DNA of 64,000 nucleotides from Miscanthus floridulus (lineage: Eukaryota; Streptophyta; Magnoliopsida; Poales; Poaceae), in the NCBI RefSeq assembly GCF_019320115.1, contig NC_089581.1:10045707-10109706 (forward strand), read 5' to 3'. Of this stretch, positions 43,737 to 54,082 are shown in pieces; position 1 is the first letter of the stretch, and every line of letters starts with the position of its first letter. A program made the translations under genes and the position numbers. The notes beneath the pieces are model-generated. The model did not search any database. It saw only the letters and a program-made list of their open reading frames with translations, and was not told the origin of the DNA.

Positions 43737-46700
43737 ATGCGAGAGGAGGTGAGGAGCTCGTCGGGGGCGGTGGCAGAAACGCCGATGGCCGTCGCCCGGT
43801 CCTCGTCACCGCCGCAGACCCCGGTGGCCAGGTACGGTGGCGGTCGCGCCTCGGGACCTCTGTACTTTTGGTTCTAGATTCTTATTAGCTGTAGGCGCTG
43901 CTGCTTGGTTAGGGAATCAGGGCTCTCAGTGCTCAGATTGGTCGTGAGGGTGCTGGTTCTGCGTAAGGAAGGTGGATTTTACATGACCCAAAAGACCTAT
44001 TGTAGGATTCGAGGTAGGACAGGCCGTGGCTCAAATTCGATTATGGAATTTTGATTGGATTCTAGGGCACTCCTTTGTAGGGGAAAGCATGGGATATTTG
44101 ATGGCCTACATCAGCTATAGGTGCATGGTTGGTGAAAATCAAGTGTAGCTGGCTGAGCTTTACTTCTCCTTTTGGCTGCAAAACGCCAGGATTTGAGCTG
44201 ATAGATTGGCTTCTGTTGCTGTATAGTGTTACAGATTAATGAACGGTGACATTGGATGACATAATTCCGCGATTTGAGCTTACACGGGTTTGCCACTAAA
44301 TATTATGATTAGGGGGACATGCTGCATTTGTGCTGACTTTGTCTTCATGCTATTATAGTCTAATGCTGGTTTGGTCACAGTATTGCAATTGAGATTTGAG
44401 AAGGATTGCAGTTTGCAAAAATCAGTGGAGAACTGTGGCACATTTGATGGTGTGGTAGCATAGGATTGAGCCACTGGAGCTCATGTTGGCCTTGTTAACT
44501 TTAGATCTAGGTAGATCATTCTCAATTCATTTTGTGATGTTAGATCTGTAACATGGTGCTATAGTTTCTATGCTTGAATGCTAAAACCTGAAAATAGTTA
44601 TTTTATTTGGATGACAAGCTAATGTGTCACGGCTGGTACCATGCCAACGGCGTGAACAAGTTTACAGCTGGCGTATAGTATTTGGTGTTGGTATGTCCTA
44701 TGTGTGCATGGGCCTACAGGGTAGAGTCAGCCTCTGGCTTATAAGCCACTGCCGTGTAAAGGGAGAACCCAATGAACTAGAAAAGGAATCAAATCGGAGA
44801 GGAACCTTTCCTCGTCCATTCCCCCAAGTTATCTCTGCTGTGATCCTGCTCACATCCTGGCACCTTGCTGCGGCTACGGGTAGTTACATAACGTCAATGT
44901 GAACCTTTCTGCGCAGAATCGATAAAGCCAGAAATAATCCTTTCTACAGATTTTTGTCATTCTTTTTCTAAAGCTTGCACTGAAGCCCCTTTTGCTTTTC
45001 AGTTCTGCCGGCGCCTCATCACCTGCTATGCAAACTAATGTTGGAAGCATAGATTGGTTGGGTGGCAAACAAGCTTCCAGAGTTGACTCGTCGTCACAAG
45101 TTGCTGCACATGCCTATCATCCTTCCCACAGTTTTGATGCAGCTGGAACTGCTATGGATTCTGCACCATCATGTAGGCCATGGGAACGTGGAGACTTGCT
45201 TCGACGACTGGCAACATTTAAGCCTTCAACTTGGGCTTCTAAACCGAAGGTATCTTCCCTAGTTGGGACTACTAGGGTCTACGGTACCTGTGCCATTTCA
45301 CATGCTTTAGGGTTTCTCTTGTGTTGTGTTGCATGTACCATATATTGCTCGTTTGGGCTCTAGTATACAACTAAATAGGCTCATTCATCTCTCCTCCACC
45401 CAAGTTGTCCCTGAAGCTAACTCCATAATGATACGATAATGTTGGTCGCACATTTCTTTTGTCACCATTTGTTGGTGGCAATAATACAAAACATGCCATA
45501 GGTCTGAAAATGTGACCATGGAATCATAATCCAAATCGTTATGCACATATAGGCCTCTCCACTTTCATATCAGCTATAACATAAAATTCTTGCTTTGATA
45601 TATTGAAATTCGAAAGAAGTTACTCTTTCACCGTTTTGCTTATTGCAAGTGGCATTTAAACTGCTGTTTACGTACTGTGCTAATCTGGCCAGGCATTTGC
45701 TGGATGCTTGCTTGACCTTTATAGGGATCCTTTAACTTCTGAATTTCTTAATATTAGTTGTGTGATTTGATGTTCATTTTTTCAGGCTGCTAGTTCATTG
45801 GCCTGTGCTCAGAGAGGTTGGGTGAACGTTGACCTGGACAAAATTGAATGTGAGTCATGTGGCGCACATCTAATCTTCAATGCATTGACATCCTAGGTCC
45901 CCTGTTGAAGGTATGTTTTGTCTTGATACACTTTTGTTTTGTGATAGATTTACTACTATGCTAAGTGACTGATTGTTATGTGTATCTGTCTTACAAGTTA
46001 CATTCCTTTGCTCTGCTACTAACTGTAAGGGTGGAGATTAGTGCAGGCCATGTTGTATTTTCAACGTCACCTATAATCTTTTAGTGTAACCTTATTTCCC
46101 ATTACGATAATAAGGCATCTATGTGTTTGGTTGGGGAAAAAATGGTTACTGAATATCCAACGAACTTGTAGTTTATGCCAAAAAAAACAAATCAAACCAT
46201 GACACTGTGCATTCAATTCATAATGTTCTACTTATGATAGCTAGCTGAGCGGGAGCTCTCTGCACTGGGTACGCCCTTTATTTGCCAATATTTATATTTC
46301 ACCCTGTCGTCTACTTTGATGAGTTATGTTCGACAGCTAGAATACTTGTAACTTGAGTCAAGATCATATATTTATTTACTGTTGTATGCGAAAAGGTAGT
46401 CAAGAATTATATATACAGATTTAATACGTCAAACATTTGTTCCAAAAAATCATGAAGAGAGTTGGATATTCTGAGGTGAGAGTAGAGTTTATACATGTGA
46501 CATATCACAGTGTTTTCAGTCACCTCATACGAATATAGAGGGTATTTTTGTACGATACAAGATGATTCCAAGTTGGAAAATTGAACAAGTCTGTAAACTA
46601 CTCTGACCCTGGCCCTCCACTTACACAATTATCCTTGCATCAGAAACTCCAAATGTTTAGGATTCTGGTAGCAGCAACGAATGCACCTTTGTCATCGAAC

Positions 46701-49700
46701 CATACTTAGATTTTGGGTCTCACATAAAAATGTATGGATATCCAATGGTTTGAATTATTGGTCAAGTAAAGTAACATCTGACATGACTCAAAAGAAAAAC
46801 TATCTGCAATGTGCAATCTCATGACTGTTATTACTTGTGTCTTACTGTTGTGCTAGGCTGGAAATAGATTGGCACATCTTTGTTTGCAAACTGAATTTTG
46901 TTCAGCTGTGAAACCTTTCTTTGTATCTTCTATTAGTTGCAAATGCTGGAGAATCCTTTGCCGAGCAGCTTGATGCAGCACACCAGAATAGTTGTCCCTG
47001 GAGAGGCAATAACTGTGCTGACAGCTTGGTCCAGCTTCATCTTACACAATCAGCTCATTATTGGAGGTTTTAAAGATCGCTGTGATGGGCTTTTACAGTT
47101 TACCTCTCTTCCTGTGATTGCACCATCTGCAATTGAGAACATGAAGCTTACCAGGAGCGCACAAATTGATCGTCTGTTGTCCCAGTCAATTACCTTTTTA
47201 TCTGGTATTCTGGGCTGCAGAGCAGAGAGTACAGCAGGAATTGATATCCACCAAGATTTCTCTTGTAGCTACTCTCAAGTATGCTGATCTCTTTTCATGT
47301 ACACATTTTTTTTATTGGCGCTAACACGCTATTATTTTGCATTGCCCTCCAGTTTCTGGGTCTTTCTTTAATTTAGGTGCTTTTATCAATGAGTTTATAG
47401 GCACAGAAGCTCATAAGCCTGTGTGGATGGGAGCCTAGGTGGCTTCCAAACATTCAAGACTGTGAAGAAAATTCAACGCATTCAGCTAAAAATGCACCCT
47501 CAGTTGGGCCTGACGAACGGTTCTATCCCCATTTTGTTGAACCTAACAAAAATTCATTTTCTGCATCAGCCAAGAAAGATAAGGGGAAAGGCAAATTGCC
47601 CGTTGGAGATTCTGGATGCAGCATGAGGTCACCGTTGTTAGATTGTAACCTGTGTGGAGCTACAGTCAGGATGCGGGACTTTAGACCTGTATTACGTCCT
47701 TCTCGTTTCAGTCCGAATAACATTGATGTGCCTGAAACAGGCAGAAAGTTAACACTGACACATGGAGTTAGTGCCGCCAGCGGTATCAATGAGTGGGTTA
47801 CTGATGGGGTGGACAGAGGTCAAGATGAAGGGCGTGATGAAGCAGCAACAGATGAGGGAAAACCACTATCACTTGTTGGAGTAGACCTAAACCTAACAAT
47901 GGCTGGAGGATTACCATCACCTCAATCTGCCATGCCTGCTATGTCGGAGCGGTTCAATAATGGAGGTATGGGAAGGGACCTGATGATTGGACAGCCTACA
48001 GGCAGTGAAGTAGGTGATTGTGAAACCTCATATGAGTCTCGTGGTCCGAGTTCAAGGAAGCGTAACCTTGAGGAAGGTGGGAGCACAGCTGACAATCCAC
48101 AAGATAGGCTGCAGCATGCTGATAGCATAGAAGGAAATTTCATTGATCGTGATGGTGAGGAAGTTGATGATGATGCTGCACAAGATTCAGATGTCCCGAA
48201 TAAGAAGTCCCGTGGGTTTGATCTGTTTGATGCCTATCGTCCTTCTTCTGGAGCTGGTCCCAGTAGAAACTTGTCCTTTGACCCTGATCCAGATGCTGGT
48301 ATGTTCAGTCACTCGAGAGCAATTGACCTGGCAGCTGTTGAGCGTCCGACTGCTAGGGATTCTCTGAGAGCATCTTCTGTTATTGCAATGCATACTATTC
48401 ATACTTCCGAGGAGGATTCTATGGAGAGTGTTGAGTATTATCCAGGTGATGGTAATGATATCGATATGCCTTCTTCTAGTGCACAAAGGAACATTGAAAT
48501 GAATGATGCCTTGGATCTCAACTATAGCAACCAAGCACAGCAAAGTGCCAATGCACATGCTGGTGCTGGAAGCAATGCAAGAGAAATAGGAGGAAGCAGT
48601 ACAAATGAAGGGGAAGAGGTCATTAATGCTGAAACAGCTCCTGCGTTCGGAAGGGATCAACTTAGTTTAGGAATTAGTGGTGGCAGTGTTGGCATGGGAG
48701 CTAGTCATGAGGCTGAAATTCATGGAAATGCTGCTTCTCTGCACAGAGCTGAGAGTGTTGTAGGTGATGCCGAACCTATTGCCGAGCTTACTGAGACAAT
48801 GGGTCAGACTGGTGAATCAGCTCCAGGACCTGGATTAATGGATGAATTTGTACCTGAAGTAGATCGAGAAGAACCTCATGGAGACAGCCAAGATACGGTG
48901 TCTCGGTCAGTCGGCCAAGCTGACAGTGGATCAAAAATATATGTCTATACCAAAGCTGATTCTGTTGAAAGTGGAGAAAAGATAGGTCATGCCACCGGTA
49001 ACGGAAGCAGCATGCGTCCTTCCCTTTCTTGCAACGCAGGGATGTGTGCCGGTTTTGATCTGTCTAAAGATGATGTGACACAAACTGGCAAAATACTTAC
49101 TACTGATGATGCGTTAATGGGGTTAGATTATGATCCTGGGAATGGATTAGGTACTTTCATTCAAGCCTTTGCTAGATATAACACATTGGTTTTCCTGTAC
49201 TGTATCGTTTGCATTATTTTCCATGGTTCCATGTTGGCATTTACTCTATTAATCAGTTATTCTTCATTTGGTAGGGGATACTCTCTGAGCATTCTTTTAG
49301 TGAAGTTGGAAGTTGCCGTGTGATATACCCTAATATCATAAATGACTAGCTTGGGTTTCTTTCATATCTGAGCATTCATACATAAAATGAAGTGGACATG
49401 ATCCAATACCATGAACACCCCTAACCATATATCTATTCGTTTTATTCTTAGACCTTCATCTTTATGTAAGTTTTTCCCCCTTGGTGGTGGTTCATGCTGG
49501 GTTTCTTTCATCTCTAGCCTACCCTACTTTGGGACAAAATGCTTTGTTGTTGTTTGTGGTGGTGGTGATGATGATGATGAACTTCATTTAATTCCTGATT
49601 ATGCTCAGTTTTATGTCTTCTGCTTGTATAATACTTTGTTATTTTCTTCTCAGGAGCTACTAACGGAGAAAATGACTATGAGTCAGGTCTGCTGGAATTT

Positions 49701-50200
49701 GATCCTGTTAAGCATCACAATAGTTACTGCCCATGGGTGAACGGAAATGTTGCAGCGGCTTGCTGTAGCAACATTGGCTCCAGCTCAAGTAGTTCAACGC
49801 CCTCTGGTTGGCAGTTAACAATAGATGCAGTTGACACGTACCAATCACTTGGTCAAGCTCAAAATCAAATAATGCAATCTGATTCTGCAGCTTCATTATA
49901 TATGGTAATAAAGCTTGCTCATCTAGTAATGCGATCATGTCTAGAAAATCTGTAGGAATAACTTACCGCATTGAGAACTTAGATCAACATTCTATATTAT
50001 GGTGTGACCAAAGGCTCGTTCAAGAATCCATTATTGAATTGTGATATTTGGTTGACCATAAATAATGCACCCTCTGAACTCCATTACTAATTTACTATCA
50101 TTATAGAACTCTAATTGATGTGTTGCAGGATGACCAAATAACTCATAACCGCAAGGTAGGGAGACGGCCTTCTGTGAGCAGAAGCTTTGGGAAGTGCTGA
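43737..50200 (+). CDS. C3HC zinc-finger (NIPA/ILP1-like) protein, two 1-base frame breaks
   Basis: Nuclear protein of the zf-C3HC/Rsm1 family, related to animal ZC3HC1/NIPA and Arabidopsis ILP1. Seven exons: 43737-43831, 45003-45249, 45786-45910, 46937-47278, 47401-49150, 49654-49904, 50129-50200; phases fit if two extra bases are ignored, giving about 959 residues. The BIR-like zinc domain has RPWERGDLLRRLATFKPSTW, CESCGAHLIF (Cys105, Cys108) and AHQNSCPW; the second half of the fold is LCGWEPRW. A long acidic, Ser-rich tail carries basic clusters SRKR and NKKSR. Problems: an extra A in exon 3 creates a TAG at 45894-45896 (codon 119), and an extra A near 47057 shifts exon 4. Otherwise the 1.75-kb exon 5 is fully open. 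Either a very recent pseudogene or sequence errors. Confidence 0.85.
46252..46283 (+). mobile_element. SINE 3'-end fragment in intron 3
   Basis: GGGAGCTCTCTGCACTGGGTACGCCCTTTA matches the 3' end of the SINE at 50415-50567 with a few changes. The 5' part is missing, so it is an old or 5'-truncated copy. Confidence 0.55.
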
Positions 50201-50414
50201 TCGGAACTCCTGTACCTTAAGTGTTCCTTAGACAGAAGTAACATTCCAGAAGTTCCAGATTGGTGTAACAGGAGAAACGAAATAATACTCCATTTAAGAT
50301 AGTCTCAAGTAGATCGTTGTCACCCCGTGGGTGTGACCTTATAGTGGTTTATGTTGTTGCGTATTGATGTATCATATATATGTATTTATATTCCAAAAGG
50401 GTTGATTCAATAGT

Positions 50415-50567
50415 GAAGGGCAGGCCTGGTGCAGTGGTGAGAGCTGTCTCATTGAGTCACCAGGACGCGGGTTCGAAGTAGTCTCTCCGTAGATTTTGCG
50501 GGGTAAGGCTTGCCTCCCTTCCACACTACTCATGTGGGAGCCTCCGGCACTGGGTCTGCCCTTTTGA
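50415..50567 (+). mobile_element. tRNA-derived SINE downstream of C3HC gene
   Basis: Same family as 14508-14653. Box A TGGTGCAGTGG at 50427, box B GGGTTCGAAG at 50469, end CACTGGGTCTGCCCTTTTG. The flanks TGATTCAATAGT (50403-50414) and TGATTCAACAGT (50568-50579) are a 12-bp target duplication with one mismatch. It lies between the C3HC and mTERF genes. Confidence 0.85.
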
Positions 50568-50973
50568 TGATTCAACAGTCTTCATTTGACAGGAACATGT
50601 TCAAGTGAACTAGATACTGTATGGCAAGCTTATATAAACTTCATAGTCACATCTTTATCACTGTTGTTATTGCATCATGTACCTCTCATCTGGTGTTATG
50701 GTTATGTTCAGATTTTTTTTCTGTTTCTTTGTGTTTGGCTGCCTGTTTCTTTGCGCGGGGTGCTATCTGAGAGGCGATCACCCTCGTCAAATCTCAGCAG
50801 CCAACGAGCACCACCCAGAGTGCCAGGTCATCAGCAACGACCAGATAAAGAAGCGGATGAGATGCCACTCCACTTCACTCCTGCTGCTTGTATCCTCTTC
50901 GTCTTTCCCCTTCCCTCCGTCTTCCAAGCTTTCTCCAGATCAATCAGAAAGGGGAAGGGACGAGGAGCCCGGC

Positions 50974-51949
50974 ATGCCGCTCTGCAGCTTCTACGCCTCC
51001 ACGTCCGTCCCCGTCGTCAAGCCCCAGCAGTCCGCCGCCTCCTCCAAGTCTCCCTCCACGGCGGCGGCCTCCGTGGCTACAACTGTGCCGATGCGCAGTG
51101 CGGCGACGGCGACAGTAACGACGGCCGTGCCCACAGCGAGCCCAGCGCTGTCGCTGCACCTGCCGGAGCTGCCGTCGCAGGTGAAGGACAAGATCCTGAG
51201 CCTGGAGCTGATGGGCGTGGACTACGGGCGCGCGCTGGAGCTGAACCCGGCGCTCCGCGACGCGGCGCCGGAGTCCATCCACGCGGTGGTGTCGTTCCTC
51301 CAGTCGCGCGGGCTGCAGTTCAAGGACCTAGGCCGCGTCTTCGGCATGTGCCCGTCCGTGCTCACCGCCAGCGTCCGCGCCGACCTCCGCCCCGTCTTCG
51401 CCTTCCTCTCCGAGGACCTGGGCGTCCCGGAGTCGGCGCACCGGCGCGTGGTGATCAAGTGCCCGCGCGTGCTGGCGTGCAGCGTCCGCGACCAGCTCCG
51501 CCCGGCGCTCATCTACCTCCGCCGCCTGGGGTTCCGGGACAGCCGCGCGCTGGCGCTGCAGGACCCGATCCTCCTCGTCTCCAGCGTGGAGCGCACCCTG
51601 GCGCCGAAGCTGGAGTTCCTGGCCGGGCTGGGCATGTCGCGGGACGACGCCGTCGCCATGGTGCTGCGGTGCCCGGCGCTCTTCACCTTCAGCATTGAGC
51701 GGAACTACAGGCCCAAGTTCGAGTACCTAGGTGGACGCCATGGGCGGCGGCGTCGAGGACGTCAAGGCCTTCCCGCAGTACTTCGCCTTCAGCCTCGAGA
51801 AGCGGATCGCGCCGCGCCACCGCGCCGCGGAGGACGCCGGCGTCGCGCTGCCGCTGCCGGACATGCTCAAGGCCACCGACGAGGAGTTCAGGGAGATGCT
51901 CGACAAGGAGCGTGAGCTGCTCCAGGAGCAGACAGCGACGACGGACTGA
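50974..51949 (+). CDS. mTERF-family organelle protein, one 1-base frame break
   Basis: mTERF proteins bind organelle nucleic acids through alpha-helical repeats and act in transcription and RNA maturation. Ignoring one extra base, the gene encodes 324 residues, single exon. The N-terminus MPLCSFYASTSVPVVK with Ser/Ala/Thr-rich sequence to about residue 65 suggests a plastid (or mitochondrial) transit peptide. mTERF repeats follow, with the diagnostic proline-containing turns FGMCPSVL, IKCPRVLACSV, LQDPILLVSS and LRCPALFTFS. The frame breaks at an extra A (51729, residue about 252) within CCTAGG; downstream, the shifted frame continues DAMGGGVEDVKAFPQYFAFSL to a TGA at 51947. If the A is real, the last third is lost and replaced by a basic tail. 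The start is chosen because the upstream ATGs in frame lack transit-peptide character. Confidence 0.85.
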
Positions 51950-52506
51950 TCGAGGGCCGAGCCATGCTTTGTATTACATATAGCGGTTTGCGCCCGATCG
52001 GAGGAATTCAACCGCCGTTTTCATGGCGAGTGTCCTGTCGGCCTGGCCATGAGGTAGCCATTTGATTTGAATAACTAGCCTGTACATATGCATTGACATT
52101 ATTTGGTAAGTAGTCACGACTCGTAGCTCATGAGACATGGCATGTCTTCCTCCAACTGTAAGCACCGAGTGGCAAGTCGTGTCTTTGTGTACATCCATGT
52201 ATATTATATTGTATGATTACGAGTGTACCAGGTTCATTACTAGTTTACTACATAGGAGTATTTGCTCTGAGCTGCACGCTTCAGCAACACGTGGTGTGTG
52301 TGGACAGTGGATACAGTGCTAGCGCCGGACGTCAGGACGCCCGCGCTGCACTCTGGTTCCCTTACGCGCGCTTGCACTCTACGCCCGCACTCGAGCCAGC
52401 ATGTCCCCACCCGTGCTGCCCGGACGTGGCTCGCACCGCCAGACCACGCGTGGAGACCGCTCACACCACCTGCGTTTCTCACGTGTATTGTAACATCTGC
52501 AACGCC
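51950..52506. other. mTERF 3' flank and spacer
   Basis: 3' UTR-like sequence then spacer; no second gene or repeat recognised. Confidence 0.4.
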
Positions 52507-52686
52507 TAGGGGTGGATCCAGGATAAGCTCCTCGGGGCGGGGGGGGGGGGGGGGCTAAATAATGAAGATTAGGGGTAGAGTTAAGAAAATAATGGTGATT
52601 TAGAGCCTAATGAACAGTATTTTACATGTGATTTAAGGCTCCCGAGGGGGGCTGCAGCACGGGCAGCCCCCTGGATCCGCCACTGG
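52507..52686. mobile_element. TIR element end pair, GTGGCGGATCCAGG type
   Basis: AGGGGTGGATCCAGG at the left and CCTGGATCCGCCACT at the right are inverted repeats with two mismatches, bounding about 180 bases. A run of 16 G (52539-52554) lies inside. This terminus recurs at ends of many grass DNA transposons; the superfamily is not assigned. Confidence 0.5.
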
Positions 52687-53400
52687 CAACACCCAATCTG
52701 TTTTTACAACATTCGGATGAAACATTTGCAATATAAGTCTGAAACAACTAAAATATTTACAACGTACATCTGAAACACTTACAAAACACTGAAAAAAAAA
52801 CTCAAAAACATGTGTGTAGCCATTGCAAACATATACAAACATCAAGATGAAACACTTGTAACATACTTATGAAAACACCTAAAAACACTTGCATATATCT
52901 GCAAAATGTCGATCTAGTTTTGCAACATCCAAAATGAAACACTTATAACATACTACGTCCGTCCACAAAAGAATGCAATTATCAGATTTCGAGGAGTCAA
53001 ACAGCCTAAACTTTAACTAAATTTATATAAAAAACCTAACATTCTTGATACAAAATAAGTATCATTAGATTAGTTATAGAATATATTTTCACAATAAATT
53101 TATTTAGAGACATAAATGCTAATACTATTTACTATAGACTTGGTCAAATTTAAGCTTAGTTGACCGACACGGATACCGTAATTGCACTTTCATGGACGGA
53201 CGGAGTACGTTTGAAACAGATGAAACATTTGGAATATACACTTAAAACATGCGTGCATAGCTATTGCAACATATGCAACATTCCAATCTAATGTTGCAAT
53301 ATCGATATAAAACACTTACAACATATCTCTGAAATACTTGAAAGATATGCTTCCAACATGCGCTTTCAGTGCAATGTCACCTTACTACTTTAACAAATGG
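52687..53400. repeat. Diverged short repeats (GAAACACTT/TTGCAACAT)
   Basis: Variants of TGAAACACTT and TTGCAACAT recur every 25-40 bases on both sides of the Stowaway element at 52953-53205. This looks like the internal subterminal repeat array of a DNA transposon, probably linked to the termini at 52507-52686. Confidence 0.55.
52953..53205. mobile_element. Stowaway MITE inserted in the repeat array
   Basis: Left end CTACGTCCGTCCACAAAAG, right end CATGGACGGACGGAG, with TA on both sides (51-52 and 06-07). The TIR pairs over about 30 bases, including GAATGCAATT with GTAATTGCAC. This is the clearest Stowaway copy in the window. Confidence 0.85.
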
Positions 53401-53552
53401 AGGCTCATCGTTGCAGAGCTCAACGCCGGCACGGAGGTTGGCTACGGTGCATGGAGCTCGCGGTGGCACGGAGCTCGCCGGTGCGACAGTGGTGTGGGTA
53501 ACTCGTTGGCGAGGCCACGTCACATGAAGCTCCTCTCCTCGCCTGCTTATTG

Positions 53553-53825
53553 GGATTTTTTTAATTTTAATACTTTTTGATAACTAATTTTAAATCTAAC
53601 ACAGTAAGTTTTTTTTAAACTAACACTTTTGGCCGCGCCTATTGCCCTGGCACGACCAAATGCCTATGCCGCGCCATGCATGGTGGCGCGGCAGAGGTCT
53701 GACGTGGCGACGATCAGTTTCGGTGACCGTTGACGCGGCAGCTCTTGTCGCGTCACCGACCTTGGCGCGGCAGTGTCGCGTCCTAATCCGTGGCGCGGCA
53801 GAGCCAAATAAATATTGCGCCTAGT
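53553..53825. repeat. Left terminal inverted repeat
   Basis: Pairs with 57715-57990 inverted, with a few percent to about 15 percent divergence by eye and small indels in the T/A runs. The inner part carries repeated GGCGCGGCAG blocks. Confidence 0.8.
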
Positions 53826-54082
53826 CCCGCCTGCCCGAGCAGCAAGCCCGCCTGGCCACCGCGCCTGGCCGCCACGCTCGACCGGCGGTACCTGAACGGT
53901 TTAATCCGAGCGCGTCGCGCCGATAGTGGAAGTTATTTTAAGTATTGCTTGACGTAAAATCAATAATAGATTTGTTTCTGTCTTTTGTTGAATTTTTTTC
54001 ATGGCCGAATAGAAAATTTGATAAGTCAATGATTTGTTTTCCGTCTTTCATAATACGGTTAACCATCAATTTAACTAATCGA

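Noticed and set aside
49151..49323. C-terminal hydrophobic extension of the C3HC frame reading through 49150
   Set aside because: This is intron read-through. A GT donor at 49151 and an AG acceptor at 49653 join the frame to exon 6 in phase.
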